A stretch of DNA of 64,000 nt from Bacteroidales bacterium (GCA_017959005.1 JAGDBO010000001.1:124001-188000); one strand, 5' to 3'; counted from the first letter of the stretch, positions 9,626 through 18,925 are shown. Notes: generated by a model not told the origin, from the letters alone. Numbers and translations: made by a program.

Positions 9626-10162
9626 CTATTTTTTCTTAATAATCTTCTTAATGGTAGGTCTGTTGGTTACCTGTCCGTGATACTGAATCATATCTCTGTA
9701 AGCAGAAGAGATTCTGATGTAAGCAAATCCGCTTTCATAAAGTTCAACGCTTACGTCAAAAGTTTCCGCACAGTAACGGTTGGTAAAACTGAAATCTACC
9801 TGATATCCCTTCTTCTTCTCGTTATAGTAAGCCTTAGGAGATATCTTATAATCATCCGCCTCTATTGATATGGCGTTTTCATCTGCAAATGAGAGGTTTG
9901 CCTTGCCAATATAAGGAAGTATACAGTTGAGGGTGTCTCCCTTAACGGAGAGATTATAACCATCCATAGTCTCCTTCTGAGGGAATCCCAGCGGAATGAT
10001 TCTGTCTACCTCAATGTAAAAATCAGAGGTGTTAACATTTACCTTCTGGGTTACGGTAACGTTATTGTTTCCGCTCTGAACAACAGTTCCGCAGGAAACC
10101 ATAAAGAAACCTACTGCAGTAACGACTGCAAGAATGCTGAAAAATCGTGAAATACTCTTCAT
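9626..10162 (-). CDS. DUF4251 family lipoprotein
   Basis: A 178-residue protein with a lipoprotein signal (FFMVSC, lipidated Cys24). The body has the DUF4251 pattern: FYIEVDRIIPL, then YNLSVKGDTLNCILPYIGKA, and near the end a Tyr-X-Gly strand (YHGQVT). It is paralogous to the next gene upstream and separated from it by 14 bp. The function of DUF4251 is not known; the proteins are small exported beta-rich proteins of Bacteroidota. It stands between another DUF4251 gene and a GH20 enzyme, so an envelope role is the only supportable inference. Confidence 0.8.
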   Translation of the reverse strand: MKSISRFFSILAVVTAVGFFMVSCGTVVQSGNNNVTVTQKVNVNTSDFYIEVDRIIPLGFPQKETMDGYNLSVKGDTLNCILPYIGKANLSFADENAISIEADDYKISPKAYYNEKKKGYQVDFSFTNRYCAETFDVSVELYESGFAYIRISSAYRDMIQYHGQVTNRPTIKKIIKKK

Positions 10163-10176
10163 AACCTATTGTTTTT

Positions 10177-10764
10177 TTATTCTGCTGTAAGAGGATTTGG
10201 CTCTTCAGGTGCCGGTCTCTCTGAAATCTCTCCTTCATATGAGACGTTCTCATAGCCCCGTATAGCTGCCATTGCATAAGCCTTGCCAGATTTATAAAGC
10301 TGAATAGTTAAAGTTACCTGTTTGGCATCTTTGTCATAATCAATATCTCCGTTCCAGAATACCACCTGGAAGAGGTAGCTCTTTGCCTTCTCCTGCCAAC
10401 CGCCAATGATAGTAACAACCTGGTTGTGGGCAGACAATCCCATACTTGAATTAACCTCGCTTCCGTATGCGGTTCTTGAGGCAACCTCTGCCTGTCCTAT
10501 GTAAGGAAGATTGCAGAAGAAACGGTCTTTTCTGCAATCTATATAGTACATTTTTGTGTCGTAGACAATGTTCTGAGCAACTCCGTTCTTAGGGAAAATT
10601 CTTCCAATCTCTACAAAAAAGTCCTTTTGGGCGGCTCCGTCCGCTACCATTTTCTCAATTCTGGCCTGTTTTTCTTTTCTGGTCTCTTTTTTCTGAGCAA
10701 AACAAGGGGAAATAAATGCTGCGGTAAGCATTGCAACCGTTAGGGCTATCAAAAACTTCTTCAT
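10177..10764 (-). CDS. DUF4251 family exported protein
   Basis: A 195-residue protein with a normal signal peptide (cleavage after ISPCFAQ, about residue 24) rather than a lipobox; the Cys lies too near the cleavage site to be decisive. The DUF4251 features are FFVEIGRIFP, YIDCRKDRFFCNLPYIGQAEV, and NVSYEGEIS near the C-terminus. It is the first gene of the operon; a TATATTTG box lies 37 nt upstream. The mature N-terminus is very basic (KKETRKEKQARIEK). Function unknown. Confidence 0.8.
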   Translation of the reverse strand: MKKFLIALTVAMLTAAFISPCFAQKKETRKEKQARIEKMVADGAAQKDFFVEIGRIFPKNGVAQNIVYDTKMYYIDCRKDRFFCNLPYIGQAEVASRTAYGSEVNSSMGLSAHNQVVTIIGGWQEKAKSYLFQVVFWNGDIDYDKDAKQVTLTIQLYKSGKAYAMAAIRGYENVSYEGEISERPAPEEPNPLTAE

Positions 10765-10801
10765 AACAGGGTTCTTTTTAGTTTTTTATTCTTGATGAGA
10801 A

Positions 10802-10809
10802 CAAATATA
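10802..10809 (-). promoter_or_regulatory. -7 promoter box of the DUF4251-GH20 operon
   Basis: Minus-strand TATATTTG, full consensus, 37 nt from the start codon at 10764. The opposite-strand frdA promoter must lie in the same short spacer; only a loose match (AACTTTTG near 10817-10824) is seen for it. Confidence 0.65.
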
Positions 10810-10889
10810 GCATTTAAACTTTTGAAATGATTGAAAAAGTGGTTAAAATTGTAGAGAAATTCACTTTTGAAATTTTTAATATAAACCAA

Positions 10890-12839
10890 ATGACAGATAC
10901 AAAACTTATATCCAACATTCCGGACGGCCCTCTGTCCGAAAAGTGGAAAAAGCGTAAAGCGGAAATCAAAGTAGTTAGCCCTGCCAACAAACGTAAACTT
11001 GAGATTATAGTTGTTGGAACCGGTCTTGCAGGCGCCTCTGCGGCAGCCTCACTTGGTGAGATGGGTTACAACGTTAAGATTTTCTGCATCAGCGATTCTC
11101 CAAGACGCGCGCACTCTATTGCAGCTCAGGGAGGTATAAATGCCGCTAAAAATTATCAGAACGATAACGACTCCATCTACCGCCTCTTTGTAGATACAGT
11201 GAAGGGTGGTGACTTCCGCAGCCGTGAGGCAAACGTTTATCGTCTGGCTGAGGTAAGTAACAACATTATAGACCAGTGCGTTGCACAGGGTGTTCCTTTT
11301 GCAAGAGAGTATGGTGGATTGCTTGCAAACCGTTCATTCGGAGGTGCTCAAGTAAGCCGTACATTCTACGCCAGAGGACAAACCGGACAGCAGCTGCTTC
11401 TTGGTGCATACGCTTCTCTGAATAAGGAGATTGCAGCAGGCACAGTTAAGAGCTATCCTCGTCATGAGATGCTGGATCTGGTTCTTATCAACGGACAGGC
11501 AAAGGGTATCATTGCACGTAATATTGCAACCGGTGAGATTGAAAGATTCGGTGCTCACGCAGTTGTCATTGCAACAGGTGGTTACGGAAACGTTTACTTC
11601 CTCTCAACCAACGCAATGAACAGCAACGGTTCTGCAGCTTGGCAGTGCTACAAGAAGGGAGCTTTCTTTGGCAACCCTTGCTTTGCACAGATTCACCCAA
11701 CCTGTATACCTGTTCACGGTACTCAGCAGTGCAAACTTACTCTTATGAGTGAGTCTCTGAGAAATGACGGAAGAATCTGGGTTCCAAAGTTTAAGGAAGA
11801 TGTAGAAAAACTCCGCAAGGGTGAGATCAAAGCTTCTCAGATACCTGAGGATAGAAGAGACTACTACCTTGAGAGACGTTATCCTGCTTTCGGAAACCTT
11901 GTTCCAAGAGATATCGCTTCCAGAGCAGCAAAGGAGAGATGTGATGCCGGATTCGGTGTAAATGAGACCGGTAGAGCAGTCTTCCTGGATTTCAAGAGCG
12001 CTATTGAAAGACTCGGAGAAGACAAGATCAGAGAGCGTTACGGCAACCTCTTCCAGATGTATGAAGAGATTACAGATGTAGATGCATACAAAGAGCCAAT
12101 GATGATTTACCCTGCTATCCACTACACAATGGGAGGTCTCTGGGTAGATTATGATTTGCAGACAACTATTCCTGGTCTTTATGCAATCGGTGAGGCTAAC
12201 TTCTCAGACCACGGTGGAAACCGCCTCGGAGCTTCCGCTCTGATGCAGGGTCTTGCAGACGGTTACTTCATTCTTCCTTACACCATTGGAAACTACCTTG
12301 CAAAGAAGATTCAAGAGCCTAAGACAGATATCAACGCCCCTGAATTTGATGAGGCAGAAAAGGCTGTCAAAGAGCGCATTGCAAAGATCTTCGCAATTAA
12401 GGGTAAAAAATCTCCGGACCAGATCCACAAGGAACTCGGTAACATTATGTGGGAGTATGTTGGAATGGGAAGAACGGAAGAGGGTCTTAAGAAGGCTATC
12501 GTAGAGATTAAAAAACTCAAAGAGGAGTTCTGGAAGAACGTTTATGTTGCCGGAGAAAACGGAGAGTTCAACCAGGAACTTGAGAAGGCTATGCGTCTTG
12601 CAGACTTCTTTGAGATTGGAGATCTTATGGCAAGAGATGCTCTCAACCGTCATGAGTCTTGCGGAGGTCACTTCCGTGAGGAGATGCAGACGGAAGAGGG
12701 TGAGGCAAAGAGAGATGATGAGAACTTTATGTATGTAGCCGCCTGGGAGTACAAAGGTGAAGACAAAGAGCCGGAACTCCACAAGGAACCTCTTGTATAT
12801 GAAGGAATTAAAGTAGCAACCAGAAATTATAAAGACTAG
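10890..12839 (+). CDS. frdA: Fumarate reductase/succinate dehydrogenase flavoprotein subunit
   Basis: FAD subunit that interconverts succinate and fumarate on the cytoplasmic face of the inner membrane. I place the start at 10890 (649 residues) because [15 protein letters not shown] is the family's normal N-terminus; a longer frame to 10827 adds 21 unlikely residues. Visible motifs are the Rossmann GTGLAG (43-48), the covalent FAD histidine in [11 protein letters not shown] (His75), the active-site IHPTCIP, and the C-terminal [13 protein letters not shown]. frdB follows 3 bp after the stop codon. The usual preceding cytochrome b gene is absent, which is unusual for this phylum. Confidence 0.96.
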   Translation: MTDTKLISNIPDGPLSEKWKKRKAEIKVVSPANKRKLEIIVVGTGLAGASAAASLGEMGYNVKIFCISDSPRRAHSIAAQGGINAAKNYQNDNDSIYRLFVDTVKGGDFRSREANVYRLAEVSNNIIDQCVAQGVPFAREYGGLLANRSFGGAQVSRTFYARGQTGQQLLLGAYASLNKEIAAGTVKSYPRHEMLDLVLINGQAKGIIARNIATGEIERFGAHAVVIATGGYGNVYFLSTNAMNSNGSAAWQCYKKGAFFGNPCFAQIHPTCIPVHGTQQCKLTLMSESLRNDGRIWVPKFKEDVEKLRKGEIKASQIPEDRRDYYLERRYPAFGNLVPRDIASRAAKERCDAGFGVNETGRAVFLDFKSAIERLGEDKIRERYGNLFQMYEEITDVDAYKEPMMIYPAIHYTMGGLWVDYDLQTTIPGLYAIGEANFSDHGGNRLGASALMQGLADGYFILPYTIGNYLAKKIQEPKTDINAPEFDEAEKAVKERIAKIFAIKGKKSPDQIHKELGNIMWEYVGMGRTEEGLKKAIVEIKKLKEEFWKNVYVAGENGEFNQELEKAMRLADFFEIGDLMARDALNRHESCGGHFREEMQTEEGEAKRDDENFMYVAAWEYKGEDKEPELHKEPLVYEGIKVATRNYKD

Positions 12840-12842
12840 TCT

Positions 12843-13673
12843 ATGAAATTCACTATAAAAGTTTGGAGACAGAAAAATGCCAAAACAAAAGGGCATTTTG
12901 AGACTTATAAAGTAGATAACATAAGTCCGGATTCCTCTTTCCTTGAGATGTTGGATATTCTTAATGATCAGCTGGTTTCACAGAATGCAGATCCGGTTGC
13001 TTTCAGCAAGGGTTGCAAAGAGGGCGAGACCTGTTCAGGCGAGCAACTCAAAAAGGCAAAAGAGCAGGGAATGGCACTTCCTATCAGCTTTGACCATGAC
13101 TGCCGTGAGGGTATCTGCGGAGCATGCTCCCTCTACATCAACGGTAGAGCACACGGTCCTGAGAATGAAGTAACTACCTGCCAGCTCTTTATGAGAAAAT
13201 TCAAGGACGGAAGCACCATCACCATTGAACCTTGGAGAAGTGCAGCCTTTCCTGTAATCAAAGACCTCGTTGTAGACCGCAGCGCTTTGGACAAGATTAT
13301 GCAGGCTGGCGGATTCGTTTCCATCAGAACCGGTTCCGTTCAGGATGCAAACAACATCCCTATTCCAAAAGAGAAGGCAGATGAGAGTATGGATGCAGCT
13401 TCTTGTATTGGTTGCGGTGCTTGCGTTGCAACCTGCAAGAACGGTTCCGCTATGCTCTTCATAGGTGCAAGAGTAAGTTCACTTGCACTCCTTCCTCAAG
13501 GTAAGGTAGAGAGCACCAGAAGAGCAATGAACATGATTGCCAAGATGGATGAACTGGGCTTTGGAACTTGCACCAACACAAGAGCTTGCGAGATGGAGTG
13601 CCCTAAGCACGTTTCCATCAGTCACATTGCAAGACTCAACCGTGAGTTCTTAAAAGGCTACCTGAAAAAGTAA
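12843..13673 (+). CDS. frdB: Fumarate reductase/succinate dehydrogenase iron-sulfur subunit
   Basis: Electron-transfer subunit pairing with FrdA. The [2Fe-2S] ligands are Cys87, Cys92, Cys95 and Cys113 (CREGICGAC...TTC). The C-terminal half has [11 protein letters not shown] and [13 protein letters not shown] for the [4Fe-4S] and [3Fe-4S] centres. At 276 residues it is about 25 longer than the Bacteroides form I know. The excess is one insertion at about residues 54-82 ([15 protein letters not shown] and following), placed just before the first cluster and carrying two extra cysteines, Cys58 and Cys64. A strong hairpin terminator closes the operon. Confidence 0.95.
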   Translation: MKFTIKVWRQKNAKTKGHFETYKVDNISPDSSFLEMLDILNDQLVSQNADPVAFSKGCKEGETCSGEQLKKAKEQGMALPISFDHDCREGICGACSLYINGRAHGPENEVTTCQLFMRKFKDGSTITIEPWRSAAFPVIKDLVVDRSALDKIMQAGGFVSIRTGSVQDANNIPIPKEKADESMDAASCIGCGACVATCKNGSAMLFIGARVSSLALLPQGKVESTRRAMNMIAKMDELGFGTCTNTRACEMECPKHVSISHIARLNREFLKGYLKK

Positions 13674-13715
13674 CCTTCAAAACTCACCGGTGCAACTCTG
13701 CACCCGCACAAATCA

Positions 13716-13750
13716 AAAGGGGTTAACCTGTTGGTTAACCCCTTTAATTT
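13716..13750. terminator. Bidirectional intrinsic terminator
   Basis: A perfect 13-bp stem (AAAGGGGTTAACC at 13716-13728, complement at 13733-13745) with a TGTT loop. It has U-rich tracts on both sides and lies between the convergent frdB and beta-barrel genes, so it can serve both. Confidence 0.9.
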
Positions 13751-14391
13751 TATTTGAAATAATAACCCACACCTAAACTTACTTGAACAGATTTATATTT
13801 CTTATAATCATATCCTCTATCCAATAAATCAGGATTTATACTTAGGTTTATGTTCAGTTTCTTATAGTTTAATCCCGCTCCAAACCTGAGACCAAGGTTG
13901 CCCTTCTTCAATTTATGATCAGGACATTTTTTAACCTTGCATTCTTTTGGGAAACTACTTGTTGTATATCTGAAATCCGGGCCGCCAAAAACACTAAGGC
14001 TTATATTGTTATTAAGGATAAAATCATGTCCAAAAACAACTTGAAGTCCAACCCCCGCTTCCTTTAAATGATAGACAATAGACCCGTTAAGAGGTTTTGT
14101 TGTATTCGTACCAGAAGCTAGAAGATGATCGCAATAAGGAAGAGAATTGTAAAAAAAATTAGGAACCTCTTCTATAAACCAACCGCTTTTTCTCACAATA
14201 AACTGTTTAGCGCCAAAATCAATAGAAAAGCCAGGTTTATAATTATAAACGTGACCATGACTCACGTTTTTCGTATTGAAGATGTTTGTATTATAGTTTG
14301 CCCGTATAATAAAATTATTAGTTCTATCCGCCTGAGCATAAGCCAATAAAGCACAAGAACACAAGATAATTAAGCAAAATAATCTTTTCAT
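13750..14391 (-). CDS. Outer-membrane beta-barrel protein (porin-family fold)
   Basis: I use the ATG at 14391 (213 residues) since MKRLFCLIILCSCALLAYAQ is a clear signal peptide; the frame is open 23 codons further, but that stretch overlaps a remnant gene. After cleavage the sequence alternates polar and aromatic residues with several Gly-X-Gly turns, and it ends in SLGVGYYFK, a typical terminal barrel strand with a near-terminal aromatic residue. No catalytic motifs. It resembles small PorT/OmpX-like barrels. It lies 13 bp behind a small lipoprotein remnant, so the two probably formed a lipoprotein-barrel operon. Confidence 0.7.
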   Translation of the reverse strand: MKRLFCLIILCSCALLAYAQADRTNNFIIRANYNTNIFNTKNVSHGHVYNYKPGFSIDFGAKQFIVRKSGWFIEEVPNFFYNSLPYCDHLLASGTNTTKPLNGSIVYHLKEAGVGLQVVFGHDFILNNNISLSVFGGPDFRYTTSSFPKECKVKKCPDHKLKKGNLGLRFGAGLNYKKLNINLSINPDLLDRGYDYKKYKSVQVSLGVGYYFK

Positions 14392-14404
14392 GATAAACAA
14401 TTTT

Positions 14405-14630
14405 TTAGTTCTTTCTAATAAAATGATGCGCCCAATGATATATGCCTCCAAAAGTTTCATTGTTCACAACCCAAGATAAAACAATATAATCACTAATAGT
14501 TGGTGATCCATCATAGTATGAATAAGTGCGACTCCTTTAACGTTGAATAGTCTTCTGTTATGGAATCAATGGAACAAGCTGTGATAAGAACACAGACAGA
14601 AATTGAAAAAAAGAATTTAACAGGACTCAT
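14405..14630 (-). pseudogene. Small lipoprotein gene broken by a frameshift
   Basis: Reading from the ATG at 14630, the first frame gives a lipoprotein signal (MSPVKFFFSISVCVLITAC, lipobox LITAC, Cys19) and 20 further residues, then stops at 14511-14513. A second frame picks up across the same bases with protein-like sequence (YSYYDGSPTISDY, later WVVNNETFGGIYHW) and stops at 14405-14407. The total is 226 nt, one base off a whole number of codons. The two frames overlap only in a short window near the AGGAGTCGC sequence. Joined, they would give a lipoprotein of about 74 residues. A sequencing indel is possible. No promoter or known family was recognised. Confidence 0.55.
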
Positions 14631-14745
14631 GTGGAATTATGTTTTTAATGGAAGTTGCTATTCTATATCATATCTGCGATTGATTAAATGTTTTACTTAT
14701 ACTTTTCTGTGTTTTGCGCTGTTTTTCTCCCCGATAGAGTCTTTC

Positions 14746-15909
14746 TTATTTAAGCCCCTTTTCCTTTTTAATCATTTTAACAACCTCTTCTACAGGGAGT
14801 TCTTTTACAACTCTTCCATTTACACCCTTGGTTGTAGTTGCCATAAAGAGAGAGTTCCATAGAGCCTCTGCTGTTGCCTCAACAGTTGCAGCAAATATTG
14901 GAGACATCTGATCATTGTCAACCACTGTTGTGGTGTGAGGTTCCTCCCCTTCAATCAGATTGCCGGGATAAACGGAGAATGCTATTACGTAATCACCGCT
15001 GCCGTTAGTTGCAAAACTTCCTGTTTTTGCAAGGGCCATAAAGGCTCTCTTTGAAACTCTTTCAAGCTGGCGGTTATCTAGCGGAGCGTCTGTTGCAACA
15101 ACTATCATACAAGAGCCGTCTCCCTTCTTTTCTTCCTCTTTATATGCCTTATCTTCAACGCTTTTGCGGTATGAGTAATCTTTCAGTTTTTTACCTACCT
15201 CTACTCCGCATATCTCCAAAACTCCACCATAGTTTGTCTGAACCAAGACACCTACCGTGTAACCACCCAAACTCTTTGGAAGAACTCTGGATGATGTTCC
15301 TATTCCACCCTTCCAACTGAAGCAGATAGTTCCTGTACCGGCGCCTACACAACCCTCTTCAACAGGACCGCCTTTAGCGTTCTCTATAGCCTGAAGAACA
15401 TGTTCCGGTTTAACGTATCTTGCTCTTATATTGTTCAATCCACCATCGTTAGTCTCTCCAACTATGCCATTGACAGAGCGCACGTTTTCATTACCCTTTT
15501 GATTGATTGTATGAGTAATAAGACCATCCAATCCGGCAGCAATGCTGAGCGTATTAGTGAGAATGATAGGGGTTTCAATATTACCCAACTCCTTAACCTG
15601 GCTGTAACCTGCAAGTTTTCCAAAACCGTTACCAAGATACATTGCTGCAGGAACTTTTTTACGGAAAATATTTCCCTGGTGAGGAAGTATGGCAGTTACT
15701 CCGGTGCGCATATCATCACCACTGTAAAGTGTTACATGGCCAACAGTTACACCCTCTACATCTGTAATGGCGTTATACTTTCCGGTGTTAAAAATTCCAT
15801 AAGAGATTCCATAATCTCTCATTCTCTTTTTTTGTGCGGTTGCATCGTTAAAGAGAAACATTACAACAACCAATGCTGTCAATAATGAAAATAGTCCCCT
15901 TTTATTCAT
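14746..15909 (-). CDS. P1 family peptidase (DmpA/BapA-type beta-peptidyl aminopeptidase)
   Basis: An exported protein of 387 residues with a signal peptide ending near DATAQ. P1 peptidases are made as one chain that self-cleaves at a Gly-Ser bond; the new N-terminal serine is the nucleophile. That site is visible as KKGDGSCMIVVATDAPL, with Gly265-Ser266 the expected scissile bond. Other family blocks are DVEGVTVGHVTL (50-61), GNGFGKLAG, and VGAGTGTICFSWKGGIG. Members act on N-terminal D-, beta- or small amino acids, so the substrate cannot be named. It is a monocistronic gene with its own -7 box. Bases 14631-14745 upstream of the remnant gene show nothing recognisable. Confidence 0.88.
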   Translation of the reverse strand: MNKRGLFSLLTALVVVMFLFNDATAQKKRMRDYGISYGIFNTGKYNAITDVEGVTVGHVTLYSGDDMRTGVTAILPHQGNIFRKKVPAAMYLGNGFGKLAGYSQVKELGNIETPIILTNTLSIAAGLDGLITHTINQKGNENVRSVNGIVGETNDGGLNNIRARYVKPEHVLQAIENAKGGPVEEGCVGAGTGTICFSWKGGIGTSSRVLPKSLGGYTVGVLVQTNYGGVLEICGVEVGKKLKDYSYRKSVEDKAYKEEEKKGDGSCMIVVATDAPLDNRQLERVSKRAFMALAKTGSFATNGSGDYVIAFSVYPGNLIEGEEPHTTTVVDNDQMSPIFAATVEATAEALWNSLFMATTTKGVNGRVVKELPVEEVVKMIKKEKGLK

Positions 15910-15928
15910 AAGAAAAAGATTTACTACA

Positions 15929-15936
15929 CAAATTTA
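15929..15936 (-). promoter_or_regulatory. -7 promoter box of the P1 peptidase
   Basis: Minus-strand TAAATTTG, full consensus, 19 nt upstream of the start codon. Confidence 0.65.
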
Positions 15937-15978
15937 ACTAACTTGCACGAGGAAAGAAATTGAAAACAGAGATTATTG

Positions 15979-17172
15979 ATGGAGAAAGCTGTTCTGATAA
16001 GTGTTATAACGCCGGATAGTAATGAGTTTCAGGCAAATGAATACCTGGACGAGTTGGAATTTCTTGCAATGACAGCCTCAATAGAGTCCGTTGCAAGGTT
16101 TTCCCAAAGGGTAGACCGTCCCAACTCGGCAACTTACGTGGGGAAGGGAAAGCTCCAGGAGATAAAGGAATATATTGCAAACAACGATATTCATCTTGCA
16201 ATTTTTGATGATGAACTTACAGGCGCTCAGGTAAGAAATCTGGAGAAAGAACTCAACTGTTCTATACTGGACAGAACAAGTTTGATTCTGGATATTTTTG
16301 CCTTGAGGGCACAGACCGCATACGCAAAGACGCAAGTGGAACTTGCTCGTTACCAATATATTCTGCCACGTCTGACCGGTATGTGGAGCCACCTGGAAAG
16401 GCAGCGCGGAGGAAGAGGAACCAGAGGCGGTTCCGGAGAGAAACAGCTGGAGACAGACCGCCGTATTGTAATGGACAAGATAAGCCAACTCAAAGAGCAA
16501 CTCAAAAAGATTGACCGTCAGATGGCTACCCAGAGAGGCAACCGCGGAGGTCTTGTAAGAGTCTCTCTTGTGGGCTATACCAACGTTGGTAAAAGCACAA
16601 TAATGAACCTGCTTTCAAAGAGCAATGTCTTTGCAGAGAATAAACTCTTTGCAACACTGGATACTACTGTAAGAAAGGTAGTTATAGAGAATATTCCATT
16701 CCTTTTGAGTGATACGGTAGGATTCATACGCAAACTTCCGCACCAACTTGTAGAATCTTTTAAGAGCACATTGGATGAGGTAAGAGAGGCGGATATTCTT
16801 CTACACGTTGTAGATGTTTCTCATCCAAACTTTGAAGACCAGATAAAAGTTGTTAAAAAAACTCTGGATGAAATAGGTGCCTCCAACAAGCCTGTCTTTA
16901 TGGTTTTCAACAAGATAGATGCTTACAAATACACCCCTAAAAGCGAGTTTGATTTCTCAGAAGACCGTCCCGGTAAAATCTCCTTAAGACAACTTGAAGA
17001 GTCTTGGGTAGCAAAGGAAAACTCTCCTGCAATCTTCATCTCCGCTCTCAAAAAGATTGGTATAGACAAACTGAGAAATGACCTCTACAAAATGGTAGGA
17101 GAGACCATAAGAGGCCGCTATCCGTTCACCGGCTTCCTTTGGCAAAACTTTGACGAACTGGAGCAGCAGTAG
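15979..17172 (+). CDS. hflX: Ribosome-associated GTPase HflX
   Basis: A GTPase that splits stalled ribosomes under stress. The ATG at 15979 (397 residues) is preferred over the TTG one codon earlier. The N-terminal nucleotide-binding-like domain ends in the Gly/Arg-rich linker RQRGGRGTRGGSGEKQLE, a hallmark of HflX, followed by the G domain with P-loop GYTNVGKST, switch DTVGFIRKLPHQLVESF, and NKID. Divergent from the P1 peptidase, separate from its other neighbours, and followed by a hairpin terminator. Confidence 0.95.
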   Translation: MEKAVLISVITPDSNEFQANEYLDELEFLAMTASIESVARFSQRVDRPNSATYVGKGKLQEIKEYIANNDIHLAIFDDELTGAQVRNLEKELNCSILDRTSLILDIFALRAQTAYAKTQVELARYQYILPRLTGMWSHLERQRGGRGTRGGSGEKQLETDRRIVMDKISQLKEQLKKIDRQMATQRGNRGGLVRVSLVGYTNVGKSTIMNLLSKSNVFAENKLFATLDTTVRKVVIENIPFLLSDTVGFIRKLPHQLVESFKSTLDEVREADILLHVVDVSHPNFEDQIKVVKKTLDEIGASNKPVFMVFNKIDAYKYTPKSEFDFSEDRPGKISLRQLEESWVAKENSPAIFISALKKIGIDKLRNDLYKMVGETIRGRYPFTGFLWQNFDELEQQ

Positions 17173-17192
17173 GCTGTAAGTCAGATAGAAAC

Positions 17193-17226
17193 AAAAAGCC
17201 CCGGGAGGTTTGCTCCTGGGGTTTTT
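17193..17226 (+). terminator. Intrinsic terminator of hflX
   Basis: A stem built from AAAAAGCCCCGGGAG and CTCCTGGGGTTTTT around a GTTTG loop, with one bulged G and one G-U pair. It is followed by a T run and also lies at the end of the convergent tonB gene. Confidence 0.8.
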
Positions 17227-17248
17227 AGATTGTTGGATGTAGTGTTTG

Positions 17249-17941
17249 TTATCTCAACTGGAAGATGATAGGGAAGGTGTATTTAACCTTTACAGCCTTT
17301 CCTCTCTGCTTACCAGGGCTCCATTTTGGAGACTTTCCGATAACTCTTACAGCCTCTTTATCCAAAGAAGAGTCAACGCCTCTAAGAACCTTGATATCCT
17401 TAACACTACCGTCTTTGTCAATAGTGAAGGCAACGGTTACACGGCCCTGAATACCATTCTCTTTTGCAATCTCAGGGTACTCAATGTTTGAATAAACCCA
17501 CTTAGTGAATTCATTTGCATCTTTACCCTGGAACATAGGTTTGTCCTCTACAATAGCAAAAGGAATCTCTTCTGTCTCATCTTCAGCCTCTTCAACAGGC
17601 TTAGCCTCAACGTAAGGTTTGATATCAATCTTAGTATTGCTATCATCAGCACTGATGAAGTCTGTTTCAACTTTAACGTCATTCTCCACAATCTCGAGCT
17701 CCTCTGTCATTACGGGCTCTTTGATCTGCTCTGGAGGAGGTGGTGGGGTCTCCTGTGTAATAGGAACCTGCTCCTCATCTGTGATAGTAGCCGGGCCTGA
17801 AACAAGAGTGTCTACGGTCTTGTCTGTAGTACTCCACTCAAAGCAGAGAAGTACCAAGCCGAGGGCTGCAATGAGGCCAATCTCTCTGAACAAGGTTTTC
17901 TTGTTCTCGAGGTTTGCTTTTTCAGTTTTTTTAATTTCCAT
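17249..17941 (-). CDS. tonB: Energy transducer TonB
   Basis: A 230-residue periplasm-spanning protein that passes proton-motive force to outer-membrane TonB-dependent receptors. It has a short cytoplasmic N-terminus, one membrane helix at about residues 22-37 (IGLIAALGLVLLCF), an acidic/proline linker with PPPPEQ, and a C-terminal TonB domain at about 140-230 containing VYSNIEYPEIAKENGIQGRV and the end FPIIFQLR. The genome may have several paralogs. It lies 15 bp behind mdh and is probably co-transcribed with it; exbBD are not in the window. Confidence 0.88.
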   Translation of the reverse strand: MEIKKTEKANLENKKTLFREIGLIAALGLVLLCFEWSTTDKTVDTLVSGPATITDEEQVPITQETPPPPPEQIKEPVMTEELEIVENDVKVETDFISADDSNTKIDIKPYVEAKPVEEAEDETEEIPFAIVEDKPMFQGKDANEFTKWVYSNIEYPEIAKENGIQGRVTVAFTIDKDGSVKDIKVLRGVDSSLDKEAVRVIGKSPKWSPGKQRGKAVKVKYTFPIIFQLR

Positions 17942-17956
17942 AGTATGTTGTATTAA

Positions 17957-18898
17957 TTAAATAATATTCTGTTCTTTAAGAACATTGGCGGTGTTGCGTG
18001 TAGCATCTGCACTTGCCTTGAAGAGAGCCTTTTCCTCATCATTGAGATCAAGCTCTACTATCTTCTCCCAACCGTTCTTTCCAACGATTGCAGGAACACC
18101 AATGCAGAGGTCATTCTCACCATACTCGCCCTCGCAGAGGCAGCAGCAAGGTATCATCTTCTTCTCGTTCATCACGATAGATTTTGCCATTGTTGCAGCG
18201 CTCATACCCGGAGCGTACCAGGCACTTGTGCCGAGGAGTTTTGTAAGGGTTGCACCACCAACCATTGTGTCTGCAACAACCTTGTCACACTGCTCTTTTG
18301 AAAGAAGCTTTGTAACAGGAATTCCCTTGTAGGTTGCAAAGCGGATAAGAGGAATCATAGTCTTGTCTCCGTGTCCGCCAATTACCATACACTCAATGTC
18401 ACTTACAGGAACGTCCAAAGCCTGAGCCAGATAGTAAGTGAAACGGCTTGAATCCAACTGACCGCCCATTCCAACTACCTGATGCTTAGGAAGGTTGTTC
18501 TTCTTAAGAGCAAGGTAAGTCATAGGATCCATAGGGTTGGCAATAATCATAAGCACAGCCTTAGGAGAATACTTAAGAACGCTCTCGGTAACACCTGCAA
18601 CAATCTTTGAGTTAACACCAATCAGTTCCTCTCTTGTCATACCAGGTTTTCTTGGAATACCGGAAGTGATGATGACAACATCAGAATCTGCAGTTTTGGA
18701 GTAATCATTTGTTACACCTGTTATCTTTGTGTTTGTGCCGTACTGCTTAGCAGCCTGCATCATATCCATTGCTTTTCCCTCTGAGATACCCTCTTTGATA
18801 TCCAGAAGAACTATTTCTGAACAGAAGTTTAGGTGAAGCATTGCTTCAACGCAAGATGCGCCTACGTTACCGGCGCCAATGACTGAAACTTTAGCCAT
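17957..18898 (-). CDS. mdh: Malate dehydrogenase (LDH-like)
   Basis: A 313-residue NAD-dependent enzyme interconverting malate and oxaloacetate. Visible: Rossmann GAGNVG (8-13), Asp33/34 in LLDIKEG for NAD preference, substrate arginines Arg83 and Arg89 in IPRKPGMTR, Arg152, and catalytic His176 in GGHGDKT. With frdAB, 7 kb to the left, it covers the reductive succinate branch used by fermenting Bacteroidales. A TATTTTTG box lies 27 nt upstream. Confidence 0.96.
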   Translation of the reverse strand: MAKVSVIGAGNVGASCVEAMLHLNFCSEIVLLDIKEGISEGKAMDMMQAAKQYGTNTKITGVTNDYSKTADSDVVIITSGIPRKPGMTREELIGVNSKIVAGVTESVLKYSPKAVLMIIANPMDPMTYLALKKNNLPKHQVVGMGGQLDSSRFTYYLAQALDVPVSDIECMVIGGHGDKTMIPLIRFATYKGIPVTKLLSKEQCDKVVADTMVGGATLTKLLGTSAWYAPGMSAATMAKSIVMNEKKMIPCCCLCEGEYGENDLCIGVPAIVGKNGWEKIVELDLNDEEKALFKASADATRNTANVLKEQNII

Positions 18899-18925
18899 AA
18901 TATCTTTTTTTTAAATTTGCTGATA

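Noticed and set aside
14560-14862. 100-codon plus-strand frame in the spacer before the P1 peptidase
   Set aside because: It runs antisense to the lipoprotein remnant and into the peptidase gene, with no ribosome site or family resemblance.
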